The notes under the pieces are model-generated. The model saw only the letters and a list, made by a program, of their open reading frames with translations, was not told the DNA's origin and made no database searches. From NCBI GenBank assembly GCA_017590115.1, contig JAGGNK010015114.1, positions 1,495,307 through 1,559,306 on the forward strand: 64,000 nt of DNA. Direction: 5' to 3'. The stretch comes from Montifringilla adamsi. Lineage: Eukaryota > Chordata > Aves > Passeriformes > Passeridae. A program made the translations under genes and the position numbers. Shown here one piece after another: positions 60,216-64,000 of the stretch (its first letter is position 1; each line of letters begins with the position of its first letter).

Positions 60216-62149
60216 TATTGTGGTATGTTACAAGTTTGGGGATTTTTTCTGGTTGGCAGTTTTTTCTGGTTGATGGTTAATCACCATATTAGCAATAAAT
60301 ACCTCTTAACGTTATGCTGGCTTGCACTGCTTAAACGTAGTATTATTAAAATTACAAAGTCTTATTTCTTTTTGTATGAACCAAAGGCCTGCTTGCATGA
60401 TAAATCCAGACCACTTTTCAAACATGTTTCTGAGGTTCATTGTGCTTGCCTTTCCCCTGTGCTGGTGTAAGGATTGTGTGGCCTCTGGGTGTGTGTGCCT
60501 GCCCTCCACACAGATGGGTGCTGCTGCTCCGCTCTCATCTCTGCACAGGGAGCTTGCACTGTGTGCTCATTTACTGCCTAATTGGGCACATATGACAGCA
60601 GAGAATTTTCGAGCATGAGAAGTGTGAGTGTGCCCATGTCTGCTCCTTTGTGTGGCTATCCAGCCCCTGGCAGCAGCACAGGCAGCTCCGGGCTCCCAGG
60701 GCAGCCTTTAGCTGCTGAGAGCTCTGCTGGGGAATGCACTGCTCACAGGCAGCCCAGGGCTTCTCATCCAGCCTTCTCAGAAGCTCTGGGCTTCTGTGAA
60801 GCTTAAGATTTGTAAGAATCCTTCCTAAGCTGCTTTTTGGCAGAGGTTAATGGAATTAACTGTTCTGCTTTATTTTGTAAATTAGGCCTCTATACATCCT
60901 CATTTGCAAAGCTGTTTCCCTGCTTTCCTCTTCATTTCCCACTGAAGAAAACAATGGCTTTGTCCTCAGGGAGAAGGAACAAATGAATTTTTCACTCCTT
61001 TTACTCCAATTGTCTCTTTCAACTCAGAGACATTTTAAAAGTTCTGTTTTCTATAAACATACTGCTAGGGTATTCCATGCTGCGTGTTAATCTGGGTAAT
61101 GAAATGTTGCAGCAAATACATGTTGACTGTGGTTACATTACATAAAAAACCAGAAAGAACTTATCTTTTCATTTTTCATCAAGTGTAAAAGATACTCTGG
61201 GATAAATTGAGTTTCACATTGAAAAGGCAGAGAGTTCTAACTTCAATTCATGGCTAAGCAATCATGTTAAATGAAGATCAGTCAGCTCAGTGCAAGCTAC
61301 TTTTGAATAGAACTTGATTGTTGTAAATCACTTCTGTCTGTACTGTCAGGTAGATATTTAAGACTTCACAAGACTTCACTTTCACACCACTAGAAAATTC
61401 TACAGTAGTGTAGAAAACTTTTCCACTTACTTCTTCCAACCATGTTTCAAGGATTCAGTGGTACCAGCCATCATTTCAGACCTATGGAGGTCAATAATTT
61501 ACAGCATTAGTTTTCTTTGAGTCACTGACTTCACCTTTATTTTAATAGGAAATGAAAAGGGGAAGGATATTTCCTGGTGGTTAAGAAATATGGGAAAATA
61601 CTACTTTTTCTTCTCTTAAGAGTAATCTGATTCCACTTTTCAGTAAAGCAGCTATGTTAGGGACTGTATGTTGTCAATCTCAAAAACCACTTTGTTAAAT
61701 GATCTTCTACAACTTTTTCATTTTTTTTCTCTGTGAAGCCCAAGAAGCTGGTTTAGATGAGATTAAGACATGTGCTATAATTACTTCTATTATTCATCAT
61801 CCTACAACAAATTGTACTGGAATTCACAAAGTGAAGAATCATCTTTCATTCAAGCCTTGTTTATAAGTATTCTATGCCTACAGGATAAAGTACTTTCTCT
61901 TGCTGTAAATTGTGAGAGTACTGAGGAGCCCAGGCTACATTTGAGTGTACCTGAATAGTGTGGTGTATTCATGGCAACAATGATCCAAGAAAATGCAGAA
62001 GTATTTTCAGTTATTTCAGTGTTCTTGGCAAATACAAGCAAGGTGACAAGTTGTCAGAATTACGGCTCAGGAAATGACCAGATAAATTCTGCAAAATTTC
62101 AGTTAGGTTCCTAAACCTTTCTCTGCAGGGATGAGCTCTCAGTATTCAG
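60216..62149 (-). other. Presumed intron, nothing recognised
   Basis: A short moderately GC-rich patch lies at 60450-60800, and the rest is AT-rich. A 51-nt donor/acceptor-bounded segment at 61431-61481 on the minus strand was examined and not accepted as an exon. No other feature is seen. Confidence 0.5.
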
Positions 62150-62312
62150 TGGCACATCCATAGGGACACCTCCCACTCTCCCAGGCTGCTCCAAGCCCCA
62201 GTGTCCAGCCTGGCCTTGGACCTTTCCAGGGAAGCAGGGGCAGCCACAGCTTCTCTGGGCACCCTGTGCCAGGGCCTCAGGTCCCTCCCAGGGAAGGATT
62301 CCTTCCAAAGAA
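62150..62312 (-). mobile_element. CR1 LINE fragment, 3' region
   Basis: The plus strand reads CATCCATAGGGACACCTCCC, then CAGGCTGCTCCAAGCCCC, TCCAGCCTGGCCTTGGACC, TTCCAGGGAAGC, CTTCTCTGGGCACCCTGTGCC and AGGGCCTCAGG. This is the reverse complement of the familiar avian CR1 3' end (GTCTCACAC...GGAACAGGTTGCCCAGAGAAG...TCCCTGGAAGTGTTCAAGGCCAGGCTGGA...GGGAGGTGTCCC). The element therefore lies on the minus strand, truncated at the 5' side as is usual for CR1. The terminal ATTCTATGATTC-type octamers are missing. It is younger than the other relics in the window because most words are intact. No coding sequence remains. Confidence 0.9.
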
Positions 62313-63955
62313 GGAGTGGCCTTGAGCAGCTAAGCAATGCCAAGGGCCTAGAGAATTGCCAAAAGGCAATTCTTGGAACTATTTAGTGTCATTGAGAAAC
62401 ACCAAGGAGAAATTCAAAGATGGCTTGTCTGAGCAGGTGCTGATAATAAATAAATGGCTTATTTGCAGACAAGTGAAAATGGCAATTCTGCTTATAAATT
62501 ATTAATTTTTTGAATGATTACTAATTGATTTGCAGAACTGGAGCTGCTGCCATTTGATTCCTCTTTTCATTTATCACACAGATTAGTTTCTGACCATTTG
62601 TATCTGTGAAGCATGTGGTCTTCTAGTCCAAAACCACAAAGACATCCATTTTAGATCTTAGAAGTATGAAGTCTGTTCTGAACATTTATATGAAACAATG
62701 AGAAAAACTCCTGAAAATAGAAAAGTGATGGATTTCTAGAACTTGAACAGCTTTTTTCACATTGGCTATTTATGGAATACTGATAGCCAAATGTTCTTTC
62801 CTGACATCTTGCTAAGCTGTGTCATGTTTCTGGAAACCTGAGATCTGTCATCACTGCACATTGCTCTGTTGGAACTGCTTCTTTGCAGTCTGGTAGCACA
62901 CAGGGCCTTTCTGCCTTGCAGCCTCGTGCTGTGGGAAGGGGCTGAGCAGGATGAAGGGCTTGGAAAGCAGCAGAGGCTGCGACTCCATCAGAACCAGGGG
63001 ACTTGCTGTGAAGGTGGAGGCCTGCCCAGGACCCAGGGTGTTTCTGTCTCTAGGTGGAGCTGAGTTCTTCTCCAGATGGGGTTTCGTACCTCATTTAATC
63101 TATTGTTCCCTTGGGGTGCTTGGGCTGAGCCAAAGGAGCAAACTGATCCAGCCTAGCAGTAACTTGTTAAGAATTTGAAAAAGCTCAACGATTACTTTTT
63201 GAGTGAATCACAGCCCTGTGTGAAACCCCAAATCCTGCTCAATGTGCTCAGTACCAGGTCTAGCAAGGGAGAGAGAAAATCAGACACTCTTCAACAGTCT
63301 GTAATTAGGTCAGTCTAAAGCAACTGTGAAGCTGCAGCCTGGAGTGGAAATGATCAGTAAATTCTCCTCCTTGATAAGAGTTTCTCTCTCATTATCTACT
63401 CTACTAATTTTCCTGAAGACCTTGGAGACAGTACATAAACTTTGGATTGCCTTGTCAGCAGCAGGGTCTGGCTGAAGGCTCAGTCCTCTTCCCTGGAACT
63501 TGCCCTGGTGCTCTGGGCCTCTGGCCCTGCTCCTTCCCACCTCTGCTCCCTTGCTGAGCCCTGGCAGCTCCCCTTCTCCTCCTTTGTGCCTGCTCCCAGT
63601 GCTGCTGCAGCTTGCAGCCAGAAGGGTTATCAGGAACCTTAGAGAGGAGCTTTGCACTGCAGTCGCTTTGGAAAGCTGACATCATTAAAGAAGGAAACCA
63701 AAAGCACAGAGAAATGTGGTTACTTTGTGTTATGCTGAAAATGAAACGTCATCAGCTGGACCAAGTTATTTGAGAAGGAGATTGGGTAACTGGATAGTTA
63801 AGACACAGTTGGAACAGTGGTGATAAACCTGAAATCATTGCTCTACCTGCTTTGAAAAGAACAGATTTCATAAAAAACACCACACCAGTGCCACCCAACA
63901 GTCTGTGTCTCTAGTTGCCTATCACAGGCACACAAATCCAGGCTTAAGAGCTGAT
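62313..63955 (-). other. Presumed intron; AT-rich block resembling a conserved element
   Basis: The part at 62400-62590 contains TAAATTATTAATTTTTTGAA, ATGATTACTAATTGATTTGC and CCATTTGATTCC words. It is AT-rich with homeodomain-type cores and without simple repeats, like many vertebrate developmental enhancers. The parts at 62870-63060 and 63440-63650 are moderately GC-rich with open frames on both strands but no coding evidence. Confidence 0.4.
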
Positions 63956-64000
63956 TTTCTAAATTTCTAAAAAATGTTTCTAAAAATTTTTAGAAATTTT
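63956..64000. repeat. AT-rich palindromic cluster cut by the window end
   Basis: Repeats of a TTTCTAAA-type word lead into a perfect 20-bp palindrome at 63977-63996 (TTTCTAAAAATTTTTAGAAA). The structure may continue beyond the window, so its nature cannot be decided. Confidence 0.7.

Noticed and set aside
61431..61481. Possible 51-nt minus-strand micro-exon (CCATAG acceptor, GTAAGT donor)
   Set aside because: Only one of its three frames is open. Spliced directly to the terminal exon, that frame runs into an early stop, and the acceptor tract is weak.

Overview
This is a stretch of vertebrate nuclear DNA, most likely from a bird and perhaps a songbird. Three things point that way. A clear CR1 retrotransposon tail lies near 62.2 kb. 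Other interspersed repeats are few and mostly very old. The background is AT-leaning and non-coding, broken by short, sharply CpG-rich islands. There is no bacterial gene organisation. Almost every open reading frame in the window is chance or comes from tandem repeats.

Only one stretch looks like real protein-coding sequence. It is a GC-rich terminal exon on the minus strand (12845-13054, 69 codons plus TAG), entered through a strong splice acceptor and followed by an AT-rich 3' UTR running down to about 11.5 kb. I do not recognise the protein. If the gene continues on the minus strand, everything above 13.06 kb is its last intron, at least 51 kb long, because I found no convincing second exon. 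Everything below about 11.5 kb is downstream intergenic DNA.

Layout. 0-0.3 kb: candidate end of a retroviral LTR. 0.3-5.1 kb: unremarkable. 5.1-6.5 kb: CpG-rich block with CCAAT boxes, a heat-shock-element-like site and CA repeats, either an orphan promoter island or an old LTR. 6.5-11.5 kb: unremarkable, with some AT-rich blocks that look conserved. 11.5-13.05 kb: 3' UTR and last exon. 13-64 kb: presumed intron containing three tandem arrays: a 35-bp minisatellite at 22.4 kb, a 20-bp minisatellite at 39.4 kb, and a large, seemingly perfect 106-bp array of 20 units at 53.8-55.9 kb. The intron also holds relics of ancient retroelements (CR1/L3-like at 32.4 and 49.8 kb, MIR-like at 51.3 kb, other amniote repeat fragments, CR1 at 62.2 kb) and AT-rich blocks resembling conserved non-coding elements.

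The most unusual object is the 106-bp array. It is homogeneous, has sharp edges, and has no stop codon in any minus-strand frame, which creates three overlapping pseudo-ORFs of 823-1007 codons. I interpret it as a recently expanded satellite, not a gene.
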